64,000 bases of DNA. Source: Paracoccaceae bacterium. Its GTDB lineage: Bacteria; Pseudomonadota; Alphaproteobacteria; Rhodobacterales; Rhodobacteraceae. The stretch covers positions 33,767 through 97,766 of the forward strand of contig WKFI01000004.1 of NCBI GenBank assembly GCA_014872875.1, written 5' to 3'. Made by a program: the position numbers and the translations under genes. Positions within the stretch are counted from its first letter, which is position 1; every line of letters begins with the position of its first letter. The notes under the pieces are model-generated. The model searched no databases, was not told the DNA's origin, and saw nothing but the letters and a program-made list of their open reading frames with translations. This document shows, piece after piece, positions 53,950-62,128 of this stretch.

Positions 53950-55218
53950 TTAAACCGACGTGAACCTGTCTCGACGTCGGAAAAGACGCGCAAACATCCC
54001 TTTGGAGGATCGTCCCTTTTTCACGGCAGGAATGGCAACAACCGGTTTCAGACCAGTCTGCAATTCCATCCGGTGGGCTGTACGCAAAACTGGATCGCGC
54101 AATTCCAGCAGCACGGCCAAGGCCAGCCCTGCCAACAGGCTTGCCAGCCCCCCCGCAACGGCCATAGCCTTGCGGCTTTTTGTAAAAGGATAATCCGGTA
54201 GCGGTGCCGGTTCCAAAACCGTCAAACGTTCGGATTGCCGCGCCATTTCCAGACGAAAGCCGATTTCCGCCTCGGTGCGGCGACTACGCATTACACTCAG
54301 CTGGTCACGCACCTGTTCCAACTGACGGTCGTAGGCGTCCAGGCGGCTCTGTACTTCGGGGGAGGTCTTTAGCAGGTCTTCCAACTCCGCTTTGCGCTCC
54401 AGCAAAAGCTCACGCTGTGCGTCGAGCGTTTCAAGCTGTTCTTCGAACTCATCCTGCATACGGCGTGCTGTGGCAGGTCGCTGAGTTTCGGTTGCCCGCT
54501 GCATTCCGCGCTGGATTTCGATCCGTTCGCGGGCGATGTCCAGCAACCCTCCGTTCAGCGTCGCCAGCTCGCCCGAACGAAATTCCAGATTGGTCGACAA
54601 CGCCAAATTGTTCTCGGCCCGGTAAGCGGCTATCTCATCTTCGAGAGAGGCCAGTTCCTGGGCCAGCGCCCCTTCCTGCCGCGCGATGAAGGTCAGGGTT
54701 TCCTTTGCCTGCTCCAGCCGTTCCCGATGACTAAGCTCGATGGTGCGCTGCGCAAACTCATGGGCGATCTGCTGGGCTTGTTGGGCAGTCGGCATTTCTG
54801 CGGTGATGGTCAGGATCGAAATCGTCCCGTCATTGCCGAATCCCTCCTGAGCGGCGGCAACCCCTTCGATCCGCACCGAACTGCGCAGCATGTAGACCAG
54901 ATTGCTGGGCGATCGGTCACCCACATCCCGGTAAAGATCATATTGCTCGATGATCTTCAGGACCGAGCTCCGCGACATCAATCGCTGTTCGATCAACTGC
55001 AATCGGCGCGCGCTCGAGCCTTCGACCGTGGATCCCGCCAGATCGTCGGCGATCTGAGGTTGGGCGATTTGGATGATCTCGGACGATCTGTACAGATGTT
55101 GCCGCTGGGAGGCCATGAACAGGGACAGCATGGACCCCACCACAGCCACAAGCAGAACGACCCACAAGCGTCTGCGGAGCATGTCTTTTATGTCTTCAAA
55201 AGACTGAAACGGACCCAT
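53950..55218 (-). CDS. Wzz/GumC-like chain-length determinant protein
   Basis: A 422-residue inner-membrane protein. It has an N-terminal transmembrane helix ('RRLWVVLLVAVVGSMLSLFMA', residues 15-35), a long coiled-coil periplasmic part (about 150-320, many Glu/Arg/Leu heptads), and the proline-rich second helix 'LEPAPLPDYPFTKSRKAMAVAGGLASLLAGLALAVLLELRD', the GNVR/Wzz C-terminal pattern. It sets polymer length. Here it is the last of three minus-strand genes after the sugar transferase and CpsD-like gene. It ends in a basic tail without a kinase domain, which is supplied by the separate CpsD-like gene. Confidence 0.9.
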   Translation of the reverse strand: MGPFQSFEDIKDMLRRRLWVVLLVAVVGSMLSLFMASQRQHLYRSSEIIQIAQPQIADDLAGSTVEGSSARRLQLIEQRLMSRSSVLKIIEQYDLYRDVGDRSPSNLVYMLRSSVRIEGVAAAQEGFGNDGTISILTITAEMPTAQQAQQIAHEFAQRTIELSHRERLEQAKETLTFIARQEGALAQELASLEDEIAAYRAENNLALSTNLEFRSGELATLNGGLLDIARERIEIQRGMQRATETQRPATARRMQDEFEEQLETLDAQRELLLERKAELEDLLKTSPEVQSRLDAYDRQLEQVRDQLSVMRSRRTEAEIGFRLEMARQSERLTVLEPAPLPDYPFTKSRKAMAVAGGLASLLAGLALAVLLELRDPVLRTAHRMELQTGLKPVVAIPAVKKGRSSKGMFARLFRRRDRFTSV

Positions 55219-55358
55219 TCTGCTCTTTCCTGTCGTCCGGACGGGTGAAAAAGCCCGGACCTTTACCGGGTTTTGACCATAACTTCCGGGCGAAACTATG
55301 TCACGGACGGGGAAGAGATAAGAAGGATCCCGTCGTTCCCATCTTCAGGACACTGAAA

Positions 55359-56339
55359 TTACCGGCCCCGGTTCAGGACAACGCCCAGCAATTGGGTCTG
55401 ACTTTCCAGTACCCGTTCGCAGGCGGCAAGATCGTCGGCAGTGGTCCGAGTCCCGTCCGCCACCAGAAGCACCCCGTCCACCTGTGGCAGGAAGGCCATC
55501 AGGTCGTCATGTTCCAGCACCGGCGGCAAATCGTACAACACCACGTCAGGGCGCAGCTCTTCACACATTTGGTTCAAAGTGCTGGCCGACAGGCTGTCGT
55601 GCAGCATTTCCGAAGCGTTATCATCCGGTTGTGCCGTGACGCCGACGGCCAGAGTATCACCGCAGCGTACAAGGTGGCGTTCGATTGGAACCCGACCGGC
55701 CAGAAATCCCGGCATGTCCCCGACACCTGCAATGTCCAAAGCCTTGCCCACTCCGGGTTGGCGATGGTTCAGGTCCATCAGGATTGTCCGGGTTTCGGGT
55801 ACACGAGCCAGACTGAGTGCAAGGTTTACGGTCGTAAATGTACAACCACACCCACTGGTCGGCGCTGCCACGGCAACGCGGTTCCAGCCCTGTGCCTTGA
55901 GCGCTTGCAGCAAACGCGTCCGCAAGTGATCAAACTTTCCAGCTGCCGGGTCGGTGCGGAAAAAGCTCACCATGCCCGCGCGACGCAGAGCGCCTTTGCG
56001 AACGCCCAATGGAACCTGCCGCAACATGTCCCAAATCTCTGGCGGATGAGCCGGCAACTGAATCCGCTCACCCTGGTCCAGGAGCAATGTTTCTTGCAGA
56101 GCTTCCTGCAGCTGATCTGGCTCAGGCTTCGGTGTGCTTTGTGAAACAGCCTCCTCCTCGGGCTCCGGCGATACCACCGCCGGAACAGGCTGTTCCCCCA
56201 GCTCTTCCGCCGGGCGGTTCTTGCGCCTAAACCGTTTGAAGCCCTGCTGCGTCATGTCCTGCGTGTCAGTTCCTGCTGTGTTCGAAAGCGACGGCTCCAA
56301 CGCGAACCCGTCCAGATCACCGGTGCCAAAATCTCTCAT
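55359..56339 (-). CDS. CpsD/CapB-like ATPase with altered Walker A motif
   Basis: A 326-residue protein of the bacterial tyrosine kinase (BY-kinase) type. After a 130-residue acidic/proline-rich N-terminus, the ATPase domain carries 'PTSGCGCTFTTVNLA' at 160-174. The catalytic Walker A lysine (normally GxGKS/T) is Cys166, encoded TGT. The Walker A' Asp189 ('LMDLNHRQP') and the Walker B 'VLYDLPPVLEHDD' remain. No C-terminal tyrosine cluster is seen ('VVLNRGR' end). It would partner the Wzz-like protein encoded 140 bp downstream, but ATP hydrolysis or kinase activity is doubtful. ATG 56339 follows an AAGGA site. Confidence 0.85.
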   Translation of the reverse strand: MRDFGTGDLDGFALEPSLSNTAGTDTQDMTQQGFKRFRRKNRPAEELGEQPVPAVVSPEPEEEAVSQSTPKPEPDQLQEALQETLLLDQGERIQLPAHPPEIWDMLRQVPLGVRKGALRRAGMVSFFRTDPAAGKFDHLRTRLLQALKAQGWNRVAVAAPTSGCGCTFTTVNLALSLARVPETRTILMDLNHRQPGVGKALDIAGVGDMPGFLAGRVPIERHLVRCGDTLAVGVTAQPDDNASEMLHDSLSASTLNQMCEELRPDVVLYDLPPVLEHDDLMAFLPQVDGVLLVADGTRTTADDLAACERVLESQTQLLGVVLNRGR

Positions 56340-56437
56340 GGCGAGCGTCCTTCACTTATCTTAGCATGGCCACAGCCCAAGGCACACGCGATCCAATCAA
56401 ATTCAGGCGATGTCCCACTCCCGCCTGCACGTTTTTT

Positions 56438-57247
56438 TCAGTATCCTGTGCCCCGCAGGACCACTCCGATCGTCCGGAACAAAAGTTTCAAATCCGTTCT
56501 GAAAGACATGGTACGGTGGTATTCCGCATCCGTTTCATACCTGAAAGCGAAGCTACTTTCATTACGCGCCGACACCTGCCAGATGCCAGTAATCCCCGGT
56601 CTGACAGCGAAGTAATACTGGCTTTCCCCGTAAAGCGGCAGTTGTTCCGGCATCATCGGACGCGGTCCAACCAGGCTCATATCACCTTTGACAACATTCC
56701 ACAGCTGCGGCAGCTCATCCAGCGACGTACGCCGCAAGAAGGCACCGACCCTCGTGACCCGTGGGTCGTTCTTCAGCTTCTGCGTCGTTTCCCATTCCTC
56801 ACGCAGCGCCGGATCACGGGCCAAACACTGGGCCAGCTGCGCATCGGCGTTGCGCACCATCGTACGTAGCTTGAGGATATGGAATGTACGCCCATTTCGA
56901 CCCAAACGCTTTTGCCAATAGAAGGGCAAGCCACTCTCAAGCCACAGCACGGCGGCGCAAACCAACGTCACCATGACGACCACCGGAAGGGCCAGAAGGA
57001 TCAGCGCCAGATCCAGAAACCGCTTGCCGTGTTTTGCATAAGCACTATCTGTTGCTCCTGAGGGGATGCCAGACACCCGCCCGAAACGGGCCTTCCTGTA
57101 GATTGCATTCACATTTGCCGGACACAATTCGTCCTGACTGGCGATGAAAGGAAGAACCATGGTCAAGGATGATTGGGCCGTTGCATTTCCAGACGGCTTG
57201 AACCCGGCAGCCCACACCATCGTGTCAGTGCTAAAGACATCTTTCAT
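56438..57247 (-). CDS. Undecaprenyl-phosphate sugar phosphotransferase (initiating enzyme)
   Basis: A 269-residue WbaP/PglC-type initiating transferase. After about 80 less conserved residues, one membrane segment ('LDLALILLALPVVVMVTLVCAAVLW') precedes the cytoplasmic catalytic domain: 'GRTFHILKLRTMVRNAD', 'LRRTSLDELPQLWNVVKGDMSLVGPRPMMPEQ', 'RPGITGIWQVSARN'. It transfers a sugar-1-phosphate to undecaprenyl phosphate and so starts the repeat unit. ATG 57247 (residue 'MKDVFS') is chosen; a start at 57286 would add 13 residues. First gene of a probable operon with the CpsD-like and Wzz-like genes. Confidence 0.92.
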   Translation of the reverse strand: MKDVFSTDTMVWAAGFKPSGNATAQSSLTMVLPFIASQDELCPANVNAIYRKARFGRVSGIPSGATDSAYAKHGKRFLDLALILLALPVVVMVTLVCAAVLWLESGLPFYWQKRLGRNGRTFHILKLRTMVRNADAQLAQCLARDPALREEWETTQKLKNDPRVTRVGAFLRRTSLDELPQLWNVVKGDMSLVGPRPMMPEQLPLYGESQYYFAVRPGITGIWQVSARNESSFAFRYETDAEYHRTMSFRTDLKLLFRTIGVVLRGTGY

Positions 57248-57889
57248 GGCACACCCCAATTGGCAGCCGGTACAGACCCCGGCCAACTAATTGCCATTCG
57301 GCAAATCGTTCACGGTACAGGTCTCCGGTGCGAGCAGGCGACCGGAAACGGCGGTTTCTTTCTGATGCGGATAAGGTTCAAAACACGCCCCCAGACGCGC
57401 CAGCCCCAACCCGTTTGCTAAATCACGGCAAGATTGCGCCGTTAAAAAGCCATGTTTGAACCTACCAGCAACAGGGGAATTTTGTGATAAATTGACTGAA
57501 AACAGTTTGTTTCCATGCAGAAAACCCTATGTTTGCTGGGTTTTCGGCCACGGCACAACGAAACAGTCCCCATTTTTCTGGCCTATTGTTTTCAAACTAT
57601 TCACAAATTTACAGAAGAATCGATTTGAATGCGACAACACTGAAGGTCAATCATGCCCTCTTTCGGCTAGTTCGGTACCTCCAAAGGGTCAGATCACGTG
57701 GCGGAATGTGGCAAAAACAGGGCGGACTTTCGGATGGACGTCCCAACGCAGAACGCAGAATAGGGCAAGAATGTCTTTTTTCGTCCGAACTGAAAAGAAG
57801 ACCGTCTCCCCCTTCGCAACAGCAGGGGTTGAAAAGTCCTTCGCGTCATCGCATGAGCGACGTCCAGTTCCGAGTGCAGGAGGCTTCCC
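57248..57889. other. 642-bp non-coding, AT-richer region with divergent promoters
   Basis: No credible gene is present. The part 57440-57640 is noticeably more AT-rich than the neighbouring genes. It must hold the promoter of the sugar transferase/CpsD/Wzz run (minus strand) and that of the DgoK-like gene (plus strand). A 145-residue open frame (57456-57893) starts with a poor TTG and no ribosome site and looks non-coding. Nothing in it resembles a known riboswitch, but a regulatory RNA cannot be excluded. Confidence 0.5.
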
Positions 57890-58759
57890 ATGACAGAAGA
57901 TTCACGACCCGCCGATTGGATTGCCGCCGAATTCGATGGCGCACGCCTGAATGTCTGGCCAATGCATCAGCGAGAGCCGCTGACACATCTGTCCTGCCCA
58001 TCTGCCGCCAGTGGAACCATTGGCGATATCATTTCCTTGTCGGCGGGCTGGCTTCATCGGCTGCCCATGCCGGTGGTCTTCTGCGGCAACACCCGGGTAT
58101 CGACGGTCAGTATTCCTTGCAAACCGGACAGCTTGGATCTGGTCACTGACAAGACCAGCCATTCGAAAATCACCTTGCATTCACTGCCCGGCATCACCCA
58201 GTCCTCCCCGTGCGCGCAAATCCAAGCGTCTGGCGCCCGCATCGCAGGGTTCATGCAACTCAACCCGAATTGGGACGGCGTCCTGTGTCTGCCGGGTGCA
58301 CACACACACTGGGTTCACATAAGCGCGGGAGAGATCGTGAGCTTTCAGAGTTTTCTGACCCACTCCATGTTAACCGCCTTGGAGGCCCGTTTGTCAGAAA
58401 CCACAGATCTGGGCGATGCCGACTGGGATCGCGAAGCTTTCGAGGAAGCCGTGGCTGACACCATGTCCCGGCCCGAACGCCTCGCAGCCCGATTGGCCGA
58501 GATCAATGCGGAAACCACTTTGCACAAGATCCACGCCGACGTCGCTTGCGGACGATTGGCAGGGGTGCTGATCGGCGCTGAATTGGCCGCTGCCCGCGCC
58601 TATTGGTTGGGGCAGAACATTGCGCTAATCGGCGACGATCACCTGAGCGCCCCTTATGCCGCCGCGCTGGGTCAAAACGGTCTATCCGCCACGATTGCCG
58701 ATGCGCGGCGGATGGCATTGGAAGGGCTGATCGCAGCCAAGTCCCGCTTGCCAGAGTGA
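57890..58759 (+). CDS. Divergent 2-dehydro-3-deoxygalactonokinase-like protein
   Basis: A 289-residue protein with the size and layout of DgoK sugar kinases, which phosphorylate 2-dehydro-3-deoxygalactonate. Recognisable are 'GFMQLNPNWDGVLCLPGAHTHWVHISAGEIVSFQSFLTHSM' and 'LIGAELAAARAYWLGQNIALIGDDHLSAPYAAAL'. However the N-terminal phosphate-binding signature, normally DWGT-type, reads 'AEFDGARLNVWPM' (residues 13-25), so ATP binding may be lost or changed. A strong AGGAGG site precedes the ATG. No DgoA/DgoD genes are nearby. Catalysis is uncertain. Confidence 0.75.
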   Translation: MTEDSRPADWIAAEFDGARLNVWPMHQREPLTHLSCPSAASGTIGDIISLSAGWLHRLPMPVVFCGNTRVSTVSIPCKPDSLDLVTDKTSHSKITLHSLPGITQSSPCAQIQASGARIAGFMQLNPNWDGVLCLPGAHTHWVHISAGEIVSFQSFLTHSMLTALEARLSETTDLGDADWDREAFEEAVADTMSRPERLAARLAEINAETTLHKIHADVACGRLAGVLIGAELAAARAYWLGQNIALIGDDHLSAPYAAALGQNGLSATIADARRMALEGLIAAKSRLPE

Positions 58760-58763
58760 CGTT

Positions 58764-59558
58764 TCAGGCTTTGTGGCGCTGCCCTTTCGCGGGCGGGTTC
58801 TCGGGCGGCCCGGCAAAACACTGGGCTATTTCCAACCAGCGCGTAGCGGTGTCCCCGATGGCCTGCAGCGCGGTATCCTCAACGCTACGGGTTTGGGTAA
58901 CTACCTGAGCAAATTCCACGGCTGAGCCCATGACCGCATTCTCATCTTGCGGTGTGTTCCATTCCCAGACTGCGCCTGATGGGCCGGTCAACCGAACATA
59001 AGGCGCAGGATCCGGCACCGGTTCCTTGCGGTTGACAAAGGTCCAGCCGAATGTCGCCACACCAAGGTGGGCAACATTTCGTATTCGGTCATGGTCTTCC
59101 CGCTCCGCGCCCAGAGCGTCGAACACCTCCTGCCCATGGGCCCAGGTTTCCATCTGCCGCGCAGTAATTGAACTCAACGCGCTCATGTCCGGCCCGACCC
59201 ATTTAACCCGAGCTTTTGGATCAGCGTCGGCAAACGCGTCGGCACAGCTTTCGGCGCCGGTTTTCCACGCGTCGAACAAAGCACGCCCGGACAGTCCGTC
59301 CAACCAGGGAAACTGACAATCCAGGATCGACATACCGCTTTGCATGTTCTTAACGATTGGGGTGATGAAGTTCCCGAATGCCTCTTCCCCCTGCAGCGAG
59401 GTTTCGGCGGCGACGTTGAACAGGTGCAGGTGGCCAAGGACGTCCTCGATAGTCCAGCCTTTGAACAAGGTCGGTTGGCGTAGATCGGCATCACTCAACG
59501 GTTCCAATATTGCCGCCAAGGCCCGGCTTTCCTGTCGAAAATCTTCGGCTTGCTGCAT
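58764..59558 (-). CDS. TIGR03084-family (DinB/MDMPI-like) protein
   Basis: A 264-residue protein with a DinB-like metal-binding bundle at the N-terminus ('LSDADLRQPTLFKGWTIEDVLGHLHLFNVAAE', with His residues in the helix) and 'ITARQMETWAHGQEVFDALG' with a second His. Maleylpyruvate isomerase-like proteins of this group use such His/Asp sites to bind a metal with a thiol cofactor; the TIGR03084 members are uncharacterised. ATG 59558 opens the conserved domain; 84 residues upstream in frame are not conserved. Divergent from the acyl-CoA dehydrogenase, convergent with the DgoK-like gene (4 bp gap). Confidence 0.82.
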   Translation of the reverse strand: MQQAEDFRQESRALAAILEPLSDADLRQPTLFKGWTIEDVLGHLHLFNVAAETSLQGEEAFGNFITPIVKNMQSGMSILDCQFPWLDGLSGRALFDAWKTGAESCADAFADADPKARVKWVGPDMSALSSITARQMETWAHGQEVFDALGAEREDHDRIRNVAHLGVATFGWTFVNRKEPVPDPAPYVRLTGPSGAVWEWNTPQDENAVMGSAVEFAQVVTQTRSVEDTALQAIGDTATRWLEIAQCFAGPPENPPAKGQRHKA

Positions 59559-59730
59559 GGCGTGCTCTCCAATTCCGTTGCGTTCCGGACCGCTGCATAC
59601 CGTTGAGCCGCCGGAAGGATCTGCCTTAGACCTGTAGCAAAACAAATCTTGGGCCGCGCCCCAAAGGACGCACGACCTAACGTCACAGTCTGTCGCGAGC
59701 CGGGAACCGTTTCGAATTTGGGAGGAACTG

Positions 59731-60876
59731 ATGGTGGCGTCACCTTTTGAGACCGAAGAACGCATTGCGTTTCGCGACACGCTCCGCAGTTTTGTCGCGC
59801 AGGAGATCACCCCCTTTTGCGACGAATGGGACGAAGCGGGCGCGGTGCCGTGGGAGTTGCATCAGAAGGCCGGCAGTCTGGGCGTTTGGGGTTTTGGCAT
59901 CGACGAGAAATACGGCGGGCTGGGCTTCGACGATTGTTTCATGCGCGCCGCCTATTCCGAGGAGCTGGCTCTGTGTGGTGCCGGCGGCGTCGCGGCGGCG
60001 ATAAACGGGCGCATGATATCGATCGACCCGATTGCACGGCTGGCCAATGACGAAATCCGGGACCAGGTGCTGGCCGACATCGTGGCGGGTCGCAAGGGCT
60101 CAAGCCTGGGAGTAACCGAGCCGGGCGGCGGCTCGGACGTGGCAAACCTGAAGACCACGGCGCGCAAAGACGGCAATCACTGGGTCCTGAACGGATCCAA
60201 GACCTTCATTACCGGCGGTATGACCTCGGATTACTTTGTGGTCGCCGCCCGCACAGGCGGACCGGGGCTGACCGGTATTTCCCTGTTTTTTGTCGAGGCC
60301 GACATGGACGGTTTTTCCCGCTCGCCCCTGCCCCGCAAAATGGGGTGGTGGGCCTCTGATCAGGCGACGCTGTTCTTCGATGACATGCGAGTGCCGGCAA
60401 CCAACATGATGGGCGGCGAAAACGAAGGTTTTCTGGCGATCATGGAAAACTTCAATCTGGAGCGCGTCGGCTTGATCGCAGGGATGCTGGGCATGATGAA
60501 ATGCTGTCTGGAGGACAGCATCGCATGGGCGAAGGAGCGGGAAACCTTCGGCAAGCCCCTGATCAAACACCAAGCCATCCGCCACAAGATCGCCGAGATC
60601 TCGGCCCGCATCGACGCGGTCGAGGCATGGCTGAACATGATCTGTTGGCAGGTAAACCAGGGAACAATGCCCGTGGCCGAGATCTGCAAAGCCAAATTCT
60701 TTACCTCCAAGGCGTGCGAATACTGCGCCTCGGAAGCAATGCAGATTCTGGGCGGGGCGGGCTATCTGCGTGGCAATCGCGTGGAGCGGGTCTATCGCGA
60801 GGTAAAGGTCATGGCCATCGGTGGCGGATCCGAAGAAATCATGCGCGATCTGGCAGTGCGTCAGATGGGACTTTGA
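59731..60876 (+). CDS. Acyl-CoA dehydrogenase
   Basis: A 381-residue FAD enzyme. 'LGVTEPGGGSDVANLKTTARKDGNHWVLNGSKTFITGG' and 'FNLERVGLIAGMLGMMKCCLEDSIAWAKERETFGKPLIKHQ' are standard; the C-terminal 'MQILGGAGYLRGNRVERVYREVKVMAIGGGSEEIMRDLAVRQM' carries the likely catalytic base region. Of the short/medium-chain type and cytoplasmic. Preceded by GGGAGG. Monocistronic by layout; its stop abuts the convergent FemAB-like gene directly. Confidence 0.93.
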   Translation: MVASPFETEERIAFRDTLRSFVAQEITPFCDEWDEAGAVPWELHQKAGSLGVWGFGIDEKYGGLGFDDCFMRAAYSEELALCGAGGVAAAINGRMISIDPIARLANDEIRDQVLADIVAGRKGSSLGVTEPGGGSDVANLKTTARKDGNHWVLNGSKTFITGGMTSDYFVVAARTGGPGLTGISLFFVEADMDGFSRSPLPRKMGWWASDQATLFFDDMRVPATNMMGGENEGFLAIMENFNLERVGLIAGMLGMMKCCLEDSIAWAKERETFGKPLIKHQAIRHKIAEISARIDAVEAWLNMICWQVNQGTMPVAEICKAKFFTSKACEYCASEAMQILGGAGYLRGNRVERVYREVKVMAIGGGSEEIMRDLAVRQMGL

Positions 60877-62124
60877 TCAGGTCGGCTTCAGGCCAGCACG
60901 ATTGAGCCGCTCCAACTGGCGCGACACGGCCAGCGCCTTTTTGCTGTCGCCCGCCTCCAGGAATTGCGTCAGCCGCTCCAAGGCGTTCTGAAAACAGATC
61001 GGGTCCAGCGCTGCGGATCTGGGCGCAGCAACCCTGGGTCGCACCGAAAAGAAGTTCACCCGGACGTCCTGCGCACCGTAGCCATGTTTGTAGGGTTCAT
61101 TTCCATGCGCAAAGTCATAAGTCCTGTAGCCATTTTCGATCGCCCACCGTATCGATTGCGAATGAAGCAGCGGGCCGATGAAATTGCCGGGCACATTCTC
61201 ATCCCGGCCGGTCACGATAAAGTGCACCCGACGATGCAACGGATCCAGAACGTGCCCCAAAGCACCCACCGGGCGCCTGTCGAGCCACAGGATCGGCAAA
61301 CGCAACAGCCCCTGCCTGTCCGCTTGCATCAGGGTGTGACGATAGCTTTCGGCGACCCGGTTTGCGGGTCCTTCGCCCTTGATGGCGACCCATTTCTGCA
61401 GCCAGAAATGCAGCAGGATATCCAGACCTTTTTCGGCCGCCGGGCCATGTAGCCAGGTGATCTGCGCCGATCCGCTCTCCAGGTATTTTCTGGTAAAGCG
61501 ACGGATCTTTTGCCGCATGTTTTTACCCGGTTTCTCTTGCAGATATTCTTCGTAACTGTCGGGAAGGTCGACTTGTGGGCAAAGAAGATTGTCGGTTTCG
61601 CCACCATTCAGCACGTAAGACAGGTGTTCGATCTCGTACCGGCTGTCCGGAAAACAGGACATGAATACGTCGGCACGGTTTTGGCTGGCTTCGTACTTCA
61701 TGGTCAACTTGTTCCAAGGCTGCGTTTGCAGATGATCTGCGATCAGCTTGATGGCCCCCGCCTCGAACGCCGGGTCACACAGAAACCCGACATATTCCGA
61801 GTAATTCAACCGACCTGCAGCTTCGAGTTCGGTTTGCAGACAGTTTTGCCTTTCACTCCAGTGCACCCGGTATTTCAACGGCAGCACGCAAACCAGCCGC
61901 CCGCCAGCCCAGACGGCCAGGACCCGCCAACGGCCGGGAAACGCGCGAAATGTCTGTTCCATCCATTTCCAGGACAGGAAAATGGTCCCTTCCGGATCCC
62001 GCTGTTCCAGATCCTCCCACGCGTGACGCAGCGCGGTCATCGACCCAAGGGATTGAACGATCCGCAACCGCAAATTGTCGGAAACCGTTCCGTCCGCAGG
62101 GGTCAGACGCTGCTGCAGGGTCAT
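60877..62124 (-). CDS. BioF2/FemAB-like (CelD/BcsL-type) acyltransferase
   Basis: A 415-residue protein of the GNAT-like FemAB/BioF2 superfamily. Family features are 'IFLSWKWMEQTFRAFPGRWRVLAVWAGGRLVCVLPLKY', 'DLPDSYEEYLQEKPGKNMRQKIRRFTRKYLE' and 'VGALGHVLDPLHRRVHFIVTGRDENVPGNFIGPLLHSQSIRWAIENGYRTYDFAHGNEPYKHGYG'. Such proteins N-acylate sugars or amino compounds and are frequent in exopolysaccharide loci. It starts 4 bp after the phosphotransferase gene, so the two are an operon. A link to the polysaccharide locus about 4 kb away is plausible but not shown. Confidence 0.82.
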   Translation of the reverse strand: MTLQQRLTPADGTVSDNLRLRIVQSLGSMTALRHAWEDLEQRDPEGTIFLSWKWMEQTFRAFPGRWRVLAVWAGGRLVCVLPLKYRVHWSERQNCLQTELEAAGRLNYSEYVGFLCDPAFEAGAIKLIADHLQTQPWNKLTMKYEASQNRADVFMSCFPDSRYEIEHLSYVLNGGETDNLLCPQVDLPDSYEEYLQEKPGKNMRQKIRRFTRKYLESGSAQITWLHGPAAEKGLDILLHFWLQKWVAIKGEGPANRVAESYRHTLMQADRQGLLRLPILWLDRRPVGALGHVLDPLHRRVHFIVTGRDENVPGNFIGPLLHSQSIRWAIENGYRTYDFAHGNEPYKHGYGAQDVRVNFFSVRPRVAAPRSAALDPICFQNALERLTQFLEAGDSKKALAVSRQLERLNRAGLKPT

Positions 62125-62128
62125 GGTG

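Noticed and set aside
57456..57893. 145-residue plus-strand frame ending in ATGA overlap with the DgoK-like start
   Set aside because: TTG start, no ribosome site, unusual residue composition and AT-rich DNA; the overlap appears coincidental.
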